Positions 7,914 to 18,423 of a stretch of DNA of 54,647 bases are shown here, piece after piece. The translations under genes were made by a program, and so were the position numbers. The number at the start of each line of letters is the position of its first letter. The first letter of the stretch is position 1. Origin of the DNA: Bacillus sp. JCM 19041 (GTDB lineage: Bacteria; Bacillota; Bacilli; Bacillales; Bacillaceae_D); contig BAXC01000018.1 in NCBI GenBank assembly GCA_001310375.1, positions 1-54,647 on the forward strand. The letters are read 5' to 3'. The notes under the pieces were generated by a model, which searched no databases, was not told where the DNA came from, and was given only the letters and a program-made list of their open reading frames with translations.

Positions 7914-8989
7914 ATGGAGCCTTTCAATTCAGAGAATATTATGAATGCTGATATAAATTTGAATGAAGAAGTAGAATTTTTATATGGGGCTAATAACGAG
8001 CCTATGCTCTATCATAAATCAATGAAAAATTATATCAGACTTTCGAAAAATGGCGCTTTGGTAGTAAATTATTTAATTAATAATAAATCAGTTGAAACAA
8101 TAGTCGAAGAGCTCTCTATCCAATTCAGTCAACCGAGGAAAGAAGTTTTACATACAATGGTTAAGTTCTTAACTCAGTTAAGAGAAGCTAATGTATTGAA
8201 TTACAACTCGCTACAATCTGAAAATAAGATTTATAAATCAATATTAAAAAGGCCGATGCTAAGTTATACATTTAAAGGGAATTTTAAGAGTTTTATTCAT
8301 CTAAGTAACCTTTTCATGATGAAGTTGAGTAGAAAGCACTTATCTGTTTTAGCCATTCTAATTGCATTATTAGGAGCTTCATATCTTATAATGTATTTTT
8401 ATTTCGGTGGATTTCAAAGAAGAGGTTCATTAAATATTCCTTTGTTGCTAGGTTTGTTTTTTTACATATAGCGATTCATGAAACTTGTCATATCATAATG
8501 ATGGGGAGATTTAAAGTTAATGTTAGAGGCGCCGGATTAGGTCTACTCTATTATTTTATACCAATATTCTTTGTAGACTCCACTGATTTATATCGAGTTA
8601 AACGAAAATTTGATAGGGCTGCAGTAGCATAGTAGGACCGATATTTGATGTATTTGCAATCACTTTAACAATCGGGTATTTAACTTTTTTTCAAAGTTCA
8701 GTAACAGTAGAATCTCTTCTTTTAATTCAAATACTTTTCCTTTTTACTAATTTAAACTTATTATTGCCTACTGATGGTATGCGATTTTTTGAGGCGATAA
8801 GTGGAGAGGTAAATGTCAGGAAAAGGGCATTTAAGGTTATGATCAACTTTTTTTAACAAAAAAGATGAGTCTTTAAAATCTATTAATCTAACAAAGAAAA
8901 AAAAAGATCTTATATACAACTTATGCCTCATTGAGTCTATTGTATATTATTTTATTATTGTTTTTACTATTTACAGGTTTGAGAGGAGA
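7914..8989 (+). CDS. PqqD-like/M50 membrane metalloprotease, frameshifted
   Basis: The N-terminus (residues about 30-95) has the pattern of a PqqD-like leader-binding domain (SKNGALVVNYLI...REANVL). It is followed by a transmembrane helix near 140-162. The first frame stops at 8471. The adjacent frame continues through the zinc motif HETCH (HExxH, 8477-8491), then LLYYFIPIFFVDSTD, and after another shift near 8630 SIVGPIFDVFAI, with the third-ligand block LLPTDGMRFFEAISGEVNVRKR. This is the site-2-protease-like M50 architecture found in peptide-maturation clusters. Likely role: leader removal or export-coupled processing. A third shift lies near 8855; the last 40-60 residues and the stop are uncertain. 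The ATG at 7914 follows ATAGGAGGTG. Confidence 0.72.
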
Positions 8990-8994
8990 ATTGA

Positions 8995-11452
8995 GTGCTC
9001 ATGGGATTTGAAGTTTCTGATTTTTCGCTTTTACGTCTTAATCTTATTGAAAAAGGTTTATTAAAGGAAATTGAGCAGAATAAAACTTATGATATTATGA
9101 CCAAATTGGTAAATGTAGAAGACGAAATAAGAAATTTTCCTACTGAAAGTATGATTGAAGAATTGTTTAATATAATCCCAATGATTGATGATACTATTAT
9201 AAGAAGAATGACATTAAAAATAAAAAGAAATTTATATAATATAAATTCAAATAATTTTATCCACGTCTCAAGACTCGAACCATATATCAGTAAAATATTT
9301 CTTGAAAAGTATGATAGACTTCAAGAATTATGTTTATTAAAAGATAAATACTATGAAGAAGTTGAGTGCATTTATAATAATGAGATAGCAGAAGGGAATA
9401 AATTCTTGATAGGGCTGTTAGATAATAAGTTTTTTAGCAGCGCGTTGGTGCTTTCAAGTCCATCCTTTGGAGAGCATGTGTATAATAATAAAAAAAAATA
9501 CTCTAATAAGGTTATAAGTACACTTAGTTCCTATTTCACAAGAGCAACTTTAAAAACCAGTCCTTTTAGCTATTATACAGTGTTAGGTATGAATTATTTT
9601 AATGAAAGTATAAAAATAGATAAGAATAAGTTAGTTATAAACAAACTCAATAATAATATTCAAATCAATCAAGGTATTCTTAATTTAATAATTGAAGGAA
9701 TGGCTGAAAATGTAGAATTGAGCGACTTATTCACCTATGAAATTAATCAAGGGTTAATCCTAAGAAATGAGGATATAAATCTTTTAAGTTACAAAAACAA
9801 CATCACTAATGGATTTTATGGTAAATACGAATACTTAAATAAAGTGAAATACTACGAGATATATACAAAAATTGTAGAAAAAGGAATTGGGAAACTTAAT
9901 GAATGGTCGGAAATTGCTAGTGACTATTTTCCTGATGAGAGAAAAGCTATACAAAAATTAATTGTTAATAAAATTCTAAGACCGGTTATTCCATTTTGCA
10001 TAACTGATGGGGATTTTTTGGTTAATTTAATCAAAATTATTGACCAAAATTCTAGTGGAATATCTAAAGATTTAGTTAAGGAGTTAACTGCTGTAAAAGA
10101 AATAGTTGAAAACTTCGAAAAAAAAAACTGGTAATACTAGAATTATTGACATAAAACAAATCTCAATAAGTACAAAAAAGATATTTAAAATCATTGACAA
10201 AAAAATACCAGAGAATCTATTTGACCGTCCATTATTGTATGAAGACATCGGTATCTGGAATAAGGTCCCAGATACAGGAGATGATGTAAAAGAATTATTG
10301 AATTTAGCTATGAAAGAATACTCAAATCATATAGAGAGGAATCCTTTGTATGACGTTATTGTTAGTGAATTTATAAAGAAGTATGGGGTACATGGAAAAT
10401 GTGATGATGTGCATTCTTTTCTTATTGAAATACAGAATAAGTTAATTAGTAATTCAACGGATTATAAAGATATTCAAAGAGAAAAATCAGATATTTCACC
10501 TTTATTAAAGCCGAGTATATTACTTTATTATCAAATAGCTTTCGATGAGGATATTATTAATTCCAAAAAAATTGTTATAAATCAATTGAATAAAGGGATA
10601 GTTAATATTGTCTCTAGATTTATTCCATTATTTGATGAACAAAAAGAAGAGTCCAATAATATGTTAATAAAAGAGCTAAAGAATTGGTTAAGTAATGCAT
10701 CAGATCAGGGAGAGTTTGTTCAAGTTAACTTCTCTGCTGATTGGAATAATGTGCAAGCCAGTAGATCTATTACAAAAAGAAGAATTGTGTGGCCGAGTGA
10801 TTTGTCAGATGAAATAGAATCTAATAATGAAAATTCACTTAGAATAAATCAAGTTAGATTAGTGCATGATTGTGAAACTAATAAATTGCTTTATCAAGAT
10901 CAATACGGTCAAACAATAATACCTATTTATACAGGTACTATTCCGATGCAACTATTATCCCTGCAGTTTCAACTATTTAATATGGTTGTCGATCCATGGT
11001 TAATTAAAAATAACCATGATAATCGTTTTATTGAATTTCCGAAGAACGTTAAAACGATTAGACAAAATAATAGGATTGAAAAGAGTAATATTGTTTATAA
11101 GAGAGCAGAGTGGATAATACCAAAGGAAAGTATACCGAAATTGAAAAATCTATCAAAAACTGAGATTTTTAAGGCATTATTTGAGTGGAAAACTAAGAAT
11201 GAATTACCGGAGGAGTTTTTTATAACTACTCGTTGTAAGAATGATCACATTAACATTCTGATGAAAAAGAAACCTTTCTATTTTAGCTTTAAAAATTCAT
11301 ATACTCATCAACATTTAGAAGTTGCTATAAAAGATAACGATTTCGAAGGACTTATATTATCAGAAGTTTTCCCATCGATTGATGATGGATTAGGTACTAG
11401 TGAAGGTAAAGTTCATACCGCTGAATTTCTAACATTAACTAAACTATATTAG
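8995..11452 (+). CDS. LanB-type dehydratase, glutamylation domain, frameshifted
   Basis: Two frames joined by a 10-base A run at about 10114-10123 make one protein of about 815 residues. The N-terminal part has the lantibiotic-dehydratase signature YFTRATLKTSPFSYYTVLG. The C-terminal part has QVRLVHDCETNKLLYQDQYG, then FITTRCKNDHINI and a final VHTAEFLTLTKLY. These enzymes transfer glutamate from glutamyl-tRNA to Ser/Thr of a precursor. The elimination domain is absent here and is encoded by the next gene, as in split LanB systems of thiopeptide and goadsporin clusters. GTG 8995 is chosen because AGGAG lies 6 bases upstream; ATG 9001 is the alternative. Confidence 0.82.
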
Positions 11453-11464
11453 AGAGGTATATTG

Positions 11465-12333
11465 ATGGATAATTGGTTATATTATAAAATTTATCCCAAG
11501 CAACCAGAGCTACTTAATGAAATAATACTAGATATTGTTAAGCCAACTATAAAGTTCTTCTTTTCTGATATCAAGAGTTGGTTTTTTATACGGTATGCAG
11601 ATGAAAACGGATTCCATATACGGTTAAGGTTATATGTTTCTCAAGTTAACAATAATAAAATAAATGACTGGTTTAGAGCAATTGAGGCGAAGGAACTTCG
11701 AGAACTAAAAATTAAAACAACTAAAAAATATGCTTGGAAAAAATCAAAAATTTATCTAATTATAAATTCCAAAATATGAAAATAATTGAAGATGTGTATA
11801 AACCAGAATATCATAAATATGGGGGATATAAAGGAATTAGTATTGCAGAGAACCTTTTCCAAATATCTAGTGAATTAACATTAAGTATACTAGAAAATGC
11901 AAAAGAAGGGCTTGATATTAATGAAGCTTCATTAACTGTAATGTACAAATCGTTAGACTTATTAGAGGGGGATACTAGAAAAAATGGTTTTCTGCAGGGG
12001 TATTTCGACTATTGGACAAATAGTAATGATTATCTAAGAGATAAAATTAAAATAGAATATAAGGATAAAAACCAACATTTAACTAGTTTTTTTAATAATA
12101 TACGTACCCCAAAAAAAGCTGATATTTATAATGATTATGTTAATGGATTAATCCGAGCTGAAAAAGAAATAATAGAAGAATTGCAAATGTCTATAGATTC
12201 TTTACTGTTCCACTATATGCATATGATGAATAATAGACTTGGAATAACAATTATTGAGGAGGGTTATCTTGCATATCTTATTAAATTACACATAGACAAT
12301 AATGGTTATTCTAACTTCATTCAAGCTCCTTAG
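11465..12333 (+). CDS. SpaB_C-type glutamate elimination protein, frameshifted
   Basis: About 288 residues once the frames are joined in the A-rich stretch near 11740-11755. It starts NWLYYKIYPKQPELLNEI and SWFFIRYADENGFHIRLRL. The second frame carries the family signature YKPEYHKYGGYKGISIAENLFQISS and ends with HMMNNRLGI followed by EEGYLAYLI. This is the stand-alone thiopeptide-type SpaB_C domain that removes activated glutamate to leave Dha/Dhb. Related proteins also catalyse pyridine formation in thiopeptides, but with only one copy beside a LanB glutamylation protein the elimination role is the economical reading. It follows the LanB gene after 9 bases. Confidence 0.8.
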
Positions 12334-12724
12334 CTTATGAAAAATACAGTAAAGCAAAAAATAGAGAATAGTTTGAGGTCGACCTAAAAAGGTCTTTAAT
12401 AAGTACATCAATTATTATAAGTACCTTTTTTCCTTTCCTATTTACGGTGTAATAGATTACGTGGTCTTTCATTCGCTACTTGTGGAATCCTATTAACCAG
12501 GGATCTAATTAAAACCTTGTTTCAGGATTAGATAAATGGAAACGAATATTTTCTTTTTAAACAAAAATGTGTTTTACTACAACCACCATTCTAGGAAAAT
12601 TAAATTCCTTGTGATGAAAATATGGAAACATTCGAAGCTTTTTAAAGAAGAGATGAACACACGTTATTAAAAAGAAAATAACAGCCGCTTTCTATGCTAT
12701 ACTGAAAAAAAGGCGGTGACAGAC
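12334..12724. other. Gap between RiPP island and housekeeping region
   Basis: No gene. GACCTAAAAAGGTC followed by TTTAATAAG at about 12375-12397 is a weak terminator candidate, and AGGTCGACCT there is a 10-bp palindrome. TATACT near 12697 lies about 17 bases before the ribosome binding site of the next gene and probably serves as its -10. Base composition becomes more GC-rich at the right end, marking the island boundary. Confidence 0.4.
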
Positions 12725-13549
12725 ATGCTTACATCCGAGCAACGAAAAGCGATTCATGCGCTTCAACAAAAGGTTGAGCACGCAGATGGCATCAAACTAA
12801 AAATGAATTGGGATATGTTAGCGAGCGAGTCCCGTTCTGAGTCGGGAACAGAAGATTATTTCCACTACAATGCTCAAGGGGAATTGCTTGGTTTTTTAGC
12901 AATCTATCAATTTGGGAACAAAGTTGAGTGTTGTGGAATGGTTGATCCTAATAAGAGAAGACGTGGGATTGCTAAAATGCTGCTTGAGCAAGCGTCATCC
13001 GATTGGTTAAAGCAAACACCACGCTTTCTAATAAATAGCCCGGTCTTATCAAAAACAGGCACAATGTTTTGTGAATCAAATGGCGCAACGTACGCGTTTA
13101 CGGAGCATCAACTTGTATGCAAGGAAGTCCCGATACCGTTTACTAAAGAAGGCGTACGAATTCGCCCAGCAGTGGCCAATGATGAGGAGAAACTTTATCA
13201 ACTTGATAAAGAAGGATTTGGATTAACAACAAACGAAGTGAAATCGTTATATAAAAACGGTGGGGCACAAGGCACTTATGTGATTGAAGAAGACGGGCAA
13301 ACGGTAGGTAAACTGCGCGTTGATCGTCAAACAAAAGAAAGTTGGATTTATGGATTTGTGCTAACGAAGGAACGGCGTGGAAAAGGGATTGGACGTGCCG
13401 CCTTAACAGATATTGTCCATCGAGAAGTGACGAATGGGAAAGTGGTTTGGCTTGATGTTGCTGTTGATAATGAAGCGGCGCTTTCATTGTATAAAACATG
13501 TGGCTTCACTGCTGAAGGAGCGCAAGCCTATTATGAATTGAAAAAATAA
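12725..13549 (+). CDS. Tandem GNAT-family acetyltransferase
   Basis: 274 residues with two GNAT-like halves. The first has GMVDPNKRRRGIAKMLLEQA (about 90-110), the acetyl-CoA loop pattern R-R-x-x-G-I-A. The second has FVLTKERRGKGIGRAALTDIV (about 215-235) and the usual end VDNEAALSLYKTCGF. It transfers an acetyl group from acetyl-CoA; the substrate is unknown. ATG 12725 is preferred over GTG 12716 because AAGGCGGTGA lies just ahead of it. Single gene, convergent with pbpG through a shared terminator. Confidence 0.8.
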   Translation: MLTSEQRKAIHALQQKVEHADGIKLKMNWDMLASESRSESGTEDYFHYNAQGELLGFLAIYQFGNKVECCGMVDPNKRRRGIAKMLLEQASSDWLKQTPRFLINSPVLSKTGTMFCESNGATYAFTEHQLVCKEVPIPFTKEGVRIRPAVANDEEKLYQLDKEGFGLTTNEVKSLYKNGGAQGTYVIEEDGQTVGKLRVDRQTKESWIYGFVLTKERRGKGIGRAALTDIVHREVTNGKVVWLDVAVDNEAALSLYKTCGFTAEGAQAYYELKK

Positions 13550-13586
13550 GACGTTTCGCTGCTAAGAGCGAAAGTCTTATTTTTGT
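13548..13586. terminator. Bidirectional terminator between GNAT and pbpG
   Basis: AAGAC-TTTCGCT pairs with AGCGAAA-GTCTT around GCTA, with a T-rich tail at 13579-13585. The A run before it gives the tail for minus-strand transcripts from pbpG. Confidence 0.7.
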
Positions 13587-13594
13587 ACATGTAT

Positions 13595-15704
13595 CTATTC
13601 ATACTCAACATCTTCTTCTAAAATTTCTGGTCCGCTTGGATCGCCATCTTCAATGCTGAACCACTTGAAAAAGCGTTTGAAGAAACCATCGCCTTTTTCT
13701 TCCGGCTCTTCTTGTAAGTCTTCAATGGCATCTGGATCAGAACATGGTTCAAGTGGAGCGGTTCCTTGTAAAAAGGCGGTCGTTCTGCCGCCAGGACATG
13801 TTTCATTGGCGAGCAAGCCTGTGTGAGGATCTATTTCTGCCATGACAACTCCAGGTGGTTGATGGAATGGTAACTTCAGCTCACTTTCCATTGCCGATTC
13901 CATAAAGTCGGCCCAAATCCGTTTGGCGATTTGACCTTCAACTGCTTGGTCAATCTCTTTGTCTTTGTCGTAGCCAGTCCATACAGCCGTAACTAGCTGG
14001 GGCGTATAACCAATCATCCAACTGTCTCTTGGTGTGGAACCTGACTTTCCTGCGGTTGGGTGTGTTAATTGTTTGGCGACACTGCCCCCAGTTACAGAAG
14101 TATAGCTATTTAATGAAGGATCAAAAACACCTCGCATCATATCCGTTAATACAAACGCTGTATCTGCATGCATCACTTGGCGAATAGGGTGCTGTTGTTT
14201 ATAAAGAGTTTCCCCGTTTGCATCGGTAACGCTACGAATAAAAACGGGCTCAATTTGCTTCCCTTCATTTGCTAAAGGTGAGTAGGCATTAGCCATGCTA
14301 ATGATGGAAACAGGCTGGGCACCTAAAGCAAGAGATGGACGCTCGTCAAATGAACCGAGTCCAATGTTTTCTGCGACGGAAATTAACTCATTAGTACCAA
14401 TCGATAAATGTGTTTTCACTGCGTAGATATTGTCAGAATAAGCAATTGCTTCAAGCATTGTAATAAAATCATTGGCGTAAATATCGTTGTAATTTTTGGG
14501 TGCATATTCTTCTCTGCCATCATCATACGTAAACGATGTTGCCTCGCTCAAAAAAGTAGACATTGGCGTGAACCCGTTCTCAAGAGCTGCATAATAAAGA
14601 AATGGTTTGATCGTTGAGCCTGGGTTTCTCTTCGCTTGAGTTGCGCGATTGAACGTACTTTTATTGTAGTCTTTTCCGCCAACAAGCGCCTTCACTTCAC
14701 CATTACGGGGGTCAATCGCAACAAAAGCAACTTGTAAGTCATTATCAGGCATATAGTGTTCAACAAGTTCTTCAGCTTTTTGTTGAAGTACAGGGTCAAG
14801 TGTCGTTTGTATCGTTAAGCCACTTGTATCAAGCGCCTCTTCTTCTAAATTTGCTTCTTTTTTTTAACAAGGCTTTTACATGGTCTTGAAAGTACGGTGC
14901 GATTTCTCGATCCTCTAATTCAGCTTTGCTTTCAAAATGTAACGTTTCTTCTTTAGCTGATGCCGCTTCTGCCTTACTAATTGCACCAGTTAATACCATG
15001 CTGTCTAGTATCAAATGTTGACGGGATGTGGCTCGCTCTAAGTCGTTAAGTGGGGAGAAGTAACTTGGTCCTTTTGGGATACCAGCGAGCATCGCAGCCT
15101 CTGCTAATGTCACATCACTTGCGGATTTATTAAAAAAGAGTTGAGCCGCAGCTTCAACACCGTATGCTCCGTGACCATAATAAACCGTATTTAAATAGCC
15201 TGCTAAAATTTCATCTTTGGAATAATTCATTTCAAGACGTAATGAGTACAGGAGTTCATTCCACTTCCTGATATACGTCTTTTCATGTGATAAATATAAG
15301 TTGCGTGCATATTGCTGGGTGATGGTGCTTGCCCCTTGTGATTTTTCTCCGCTTTGAAGGTTGGCAAGTATGGCTCCTCCAATACGTTTGACATCAAAGC
15401 CGTAATGGGAGTAGAATTTCCGGTCTTCAATCGCAATCGTTGCTTGTGGCAAGTAGGGTGACATCGCTTGAAGGGGGATGGACAAACGATTTTGTCCCGC
15501 TTCTTCATTGCCAATTACTGACCCATCTGCCGCGAGGAATTGGGTGTTGATCGCAAGGTCCATGGGCGGAGGACCTTGCATACGTGTGTATGAAAGAAGT
15601 GCAATAATACTGATTGTAACAAGAATAGTGGAAAGCAAGATAAAACGAAATAGCTGTTTGGTCCGTTTAAATCGTTTTCGTTGTCCTCGTGTGGCTGGAA
15701 TCAT
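13595..15704 (-). CDS. pbpG: Class A penicillin-binding protein (PbpG-like), frameshifted
   Basis: Bifunctional peptidoglycan synthase with a signal-anchor helix (residues about 18-42). The glycosyltransferase domain has EDRKFYSHYGFD, GASTITQQYARNLYL and LNTVYYGHGAYGVEAAA. The transpeptidase has PGSTIKPFLYY (SxxK), AYSDNIYAVKT (SxN) and TAGKSGST (KSG). A frameshift in the T run near 14860 (plus strand) splits the gene; joined it is about 700 residues with an acidic tail (EEDVEYE). Location beside speE-speB matches pbpG of B. subtilis, a spore-wall related synthase. Confidence 0.88.
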
Positions 15705-15777
15705 CTGGAGTACCCCTTTCTGTGCAGGATGTTATCCAGTTTGGGTAGTAAAATCGTTTTTTAAACCAAACCAGTAG

Positions 15778-15805
15778 TTGCAATTCCGTACGCATCCGCT
15801 ATACT
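15778..15805 (+). promoter_or_regulatory. SigA-type promoter of speE-speB
   Basis: TTGCAA, a 16-base spacer and TATACT, about 50 bases before the spermidine synthase ribosome binding site. Confidence 0.6.
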
Positions 15806-15865
15806 AGCTCTTAGCATAGGAAAGCTGTGCGCCTTTGAGGCTTAATTAATAAAGAGGTGACAAAC

Positions 15866-16693
15866 GTGGAATTTTGGTTTACAGAAAAACAAACAGAACG
15901 TTTTGGCATTACAATGAAAATAAAACGGACTCTGCATACCGAAAAAACGGATTTTCAACAGCTTGATATGGTGGAGACCGAAGAGTTTGGCAATATGTTG
16001 TTATTAGACGGGATGGTCATGACAACGGAGAAAGATGAGTTTGTTTATCATGAGATGGTGACGCATGTTCCTTTATTTACACATCCAAACCCAAAACATG
16101 TACTTGTAGTTGGTGGTGGAGATGGTGGAGCGATTCGCGAAGTGATCAAACATCCATCTGTTGAGAAAGCAACACTTGTTGATATTGATGGCAAGGTCAT
16201 TGAGTACTCAAAAAAATACTTACCGACAATCGCTTGTGCACTTGATGATGCTCGTGTTGATGTGCAAGTGGATGATGGTTTTATGCATATTGCAAAATCA
16301 GAGAATGAATATGATGTCATCATGGTTGATTCCACTGAGCCAGTAGGGCCAGCGGCGAAATTATTTGAACGTGGATTTTATGAAGGAATCTCAAAAGCGT
16401 TAAAAGAAGATGGCATTTTTGTTGCACAAACAGATAACCCTTGGTTTCATCAAGAATTAATTACGAACGTATATAAGGACGTTAAAGAAATCTTTCCGAT
16501 AACACGTCTTTATACATGCAATATTCCAACGTACCCAAGTGGTATGTGGACATTTACGATTGGTTCGAAAAAACATGATCCACTTGAAGTACCACAATCT
16601 CGTTTTCATGAGATGGAAACAAAGTATTACACACCGGACATTCACAATGCTTCTTTTGTATTGCCTAAGTTTGTCCAAGATTTACTGAAGTAG
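15866..16693 (+). CDS. speE: Spermidine synthase
   Basis: 275 residues, intact. Transfers the aminopropyl group of decarboxylated S-adenosylmethionine to putrescine. The motifs [13 protein letters not shown] (dcSAM binding), [13 protein letters not shown] and [14 protein letters not shown] with the catalytic Asp are all present. GTG 15866 gives the conserved start [10 protein letters not shown], with AGAGGTGAC just upstream. speB follows after 11 bases. Together they make spermidine from agmatine-derived putrescine. Confidence 0.95.
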   Translation: MEFWFTEKQTERFGITMKIKRTLHTEKTDFQQLDMVETEEFGNMLLLDGMVMTTEKDEFVYHEMVTHVPLFTHPNPKHVLVVGGGDGGAIREVIKHPSVEKATLVDIDGKVIEYSKKYLPTIACALDDARVDVQVDDGFMHIAKSENEYDVIMVDSTEPVGPAAKLFERGFYEGISKALKEDGIFVAQTDNPWFHQELITNVYKDVKEIFPITRLYTCNIPTYPSGMWTFTIGSKKHDPLEVPQSRFHEMETKYYTPDIHNASFVLPKFVQDLLK

Positions 16694-16704
16694 GGGGAAA
16701 TAAC

Positions 16705-17582
16705 ATGCGATTTGATGAATCTTACTCTGGTAAGGTATTCATAATGAGCCGTGCTTCGTATGAAGAGGCAGAAGCGGTCATTTATGGCATGCCTATGGAT
16801 TGGACAGTTTCCTTTCGTCCAGGTTCACGCTTCGGTCCTGCGCGGATTCGCGAAGCTTCATTAGGTCTAGAAGAATATAGTCCATATGCGGACAAGCATC
16901 TTGAAGAAGTTGCTTACTTTGATGCGGGTGATATCCCCCTTCCGTTTGGAAATGCAGCGCGAAGCTTGATATGGTTGAGGAGTATGTTGACACACTCTTA
17001 GATGATGGCAAGTTCCCACTTGGACTTGGAGGAGAGCACTTGTTATCTTGGCCAATCTTCAAAGCAATGTACAAAAAGCATCCAAATATGGCGATTATCC
17101 ATATTGATGCACACGCCGATTTGCGAGAAGAGTACGAGGGAGAGGTTTTGTCTCATTCAACGCCAATTCGCAAGGCATGTGGATTAATTGGTCCAGAAAA
17201 TGTCTATTCGTTTGGGATTCGTTCAGGAATGCGCGAGGAATTTGCTTATGCAAAGAAATCAGGCATGCATATGCATAAATTCGATGTAGCTGAACCATTA
17301 AAGAACGTGCTACCGACTCTCGCAGGTCGACCGGTTTATGTAACGATTGATATTGATGTGCTTGATCCAGCCCATGCTCCTGGAACAGGGACAGCTGAAG
17401 CTGGTGGTATTACATCAAAAGAGTTACTTGAAGCCCAAAGGTTAATCAGTGAAGCGGATATTCAAATTATTGGTGCTGATTTAGTTGAAGTAGCACCGGC
17501 GTATGATCCATCAGAACAAACGGCTATCGCTGCAAGCAAGTTTGTCAGAGAAATGTTGCTTGGATGGGTTCACAAGAAATAA
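16705..17582 (+). CDS. speB: Agmatinase, frameshifted
   Basis: Hydrolyses agmatine to putrescine and urea. The Mn-binding ureohydrolase motifs are GLGGEHLLSW, IIHIDAHADLR and TIDIDVLDPAHAPGTG. One indel near 16970 separates GNAARSL from DMVEEYVDTLLDDG; the joined protein is about 291 residues, the normal family length. It supplies putrescine to SpeE, encoded just upstream in the same operon. Confidence 0.93.
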
Positions 17583-17587
17583 AGTGG

Positions 17588-17623
17588 CACGTATGGCAGT
17601 AAGTCTGTCATACGTGTTTTTTT
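17588..17623 (+). terminator. Terminator of the speE-speB operon
   Basis: A 12-bp stem (CACGTATGGCAG with CTGTCATACGTG, one G-U pair), a 5-base loop and a T7 tail. Confidence 0.88.
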
Positions 17624-17870
17624 ATTCCGTATTAACGGGCAGTAAAACCTCAATTTCAACACTTGGAGATAAAGCGAAGAAATGTAAAATGAGGAATGTA
17701 AGGACTCCTCGCTGATGGTAGTTTCACTTTATTAGAACGGTTGGAATTCTATTCTTTTCCTGCTTGGTTTGTATGTATATGAGAATTTGACCGAAATAAA
17801 TATCCAAACATTGCAACGCGTATGCAAACCCAGTAAAATAGAAAGAAGCGATTAATGCACGATACACAGA

Positions 17871-18320
17871 ATGGATGAAAAAATAATGAAACGGAAAGTT
17901 CAGATTTCATTTCAAACGACGACTTTTATAGAGGGCCAACAGCCTGATTCCTTTTCATTTGTCACAGACGGTGATTTATATGTGAAAGGAAACGCATCAT
18001 ACTTGCGATTTAAAGAAGCTCATACCCATGATCAAGATGTTTTCTCTACAATGAAGTGGGACGGTCGTGAGCTGATGCTCATTCGTCAAGGGACAATTAT
18101 TATGAGGCAAAGCTTTATTTCAAAAGAAGAAACGTACGGACGATATGTAACCCCAGAGGCCTCGTGGGAAACGAAAGCCCTAACGGAAACATTGCTAGTC
18201 CAATTGCCTACAGGTAATAAAAATAAGGGCAAGCTGTATGTACGCTACCAGTTTTATTTGCAAGGCCAGTCGACAGGAGAGCATGAGATTCGACTCTCGA
18301 TTGAGCGCAAGGGCGAATAA
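17871..18320 (+). CDS. ywiB: DUF1934 beta-barrel protein YwiB
   Basis: 149 residues or slightly fewer. It has the DUF1934 pattern of alternating strands (VQISFQTTTFIEG, DLYVKGNASYLRFKEAH, LMLIRQGTIIMRQSF, KLYVRYQFYLQG). This is a lipocalin-like small barrel of unknown biochemical role, conserved just upstream of argS in bacilli. The start is uncertain: the first codon at 17871 lacks a good ribosome binding site, and ATG 17886 (MKRKVQ) is a plausible alternative. Confidence 0.75.
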   Translation: MDEKIMKRKVQISFQTTTFIEGQQPDSFSFVTDGDLYVKGNASYLRFKEAHTHDQDVFSTMKWDGRELMLIRQGTIIMRQSFISKEETYGRYVTPEASWETKALTETLLVQLPTGNKNKGKLYVRYQFYLQGQSTGEHEIRLSIERKGE

Positions 18321-18423
18321 TTAAATGATGCGTTTATGCAAGGGATTGCCAGGGCATTCCTTGCTTTCTTTTTTCAAAGCTAAGTAAATGAATATGATAC
18401 CGAATGGATATAAGGAGTTAATG

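Noticed and set aside
7172..12333. Assignment as a classical macrocyclic thiopeptide cluster
   Set aside because: Only one SpaB_C-type protein is visible and it is needed for elimination; none of the precursor cores has the compact Ser-Cys-Thr-Thr-Cys pattern typical of thiopeptides.
17624..17870. Possible T-box or other riboswitch upstream of ywiB-argS
   Set aside because: No specifier-loop or T-box sequence recognised; the clear hairpin at 17588 belongs to the previous operon.
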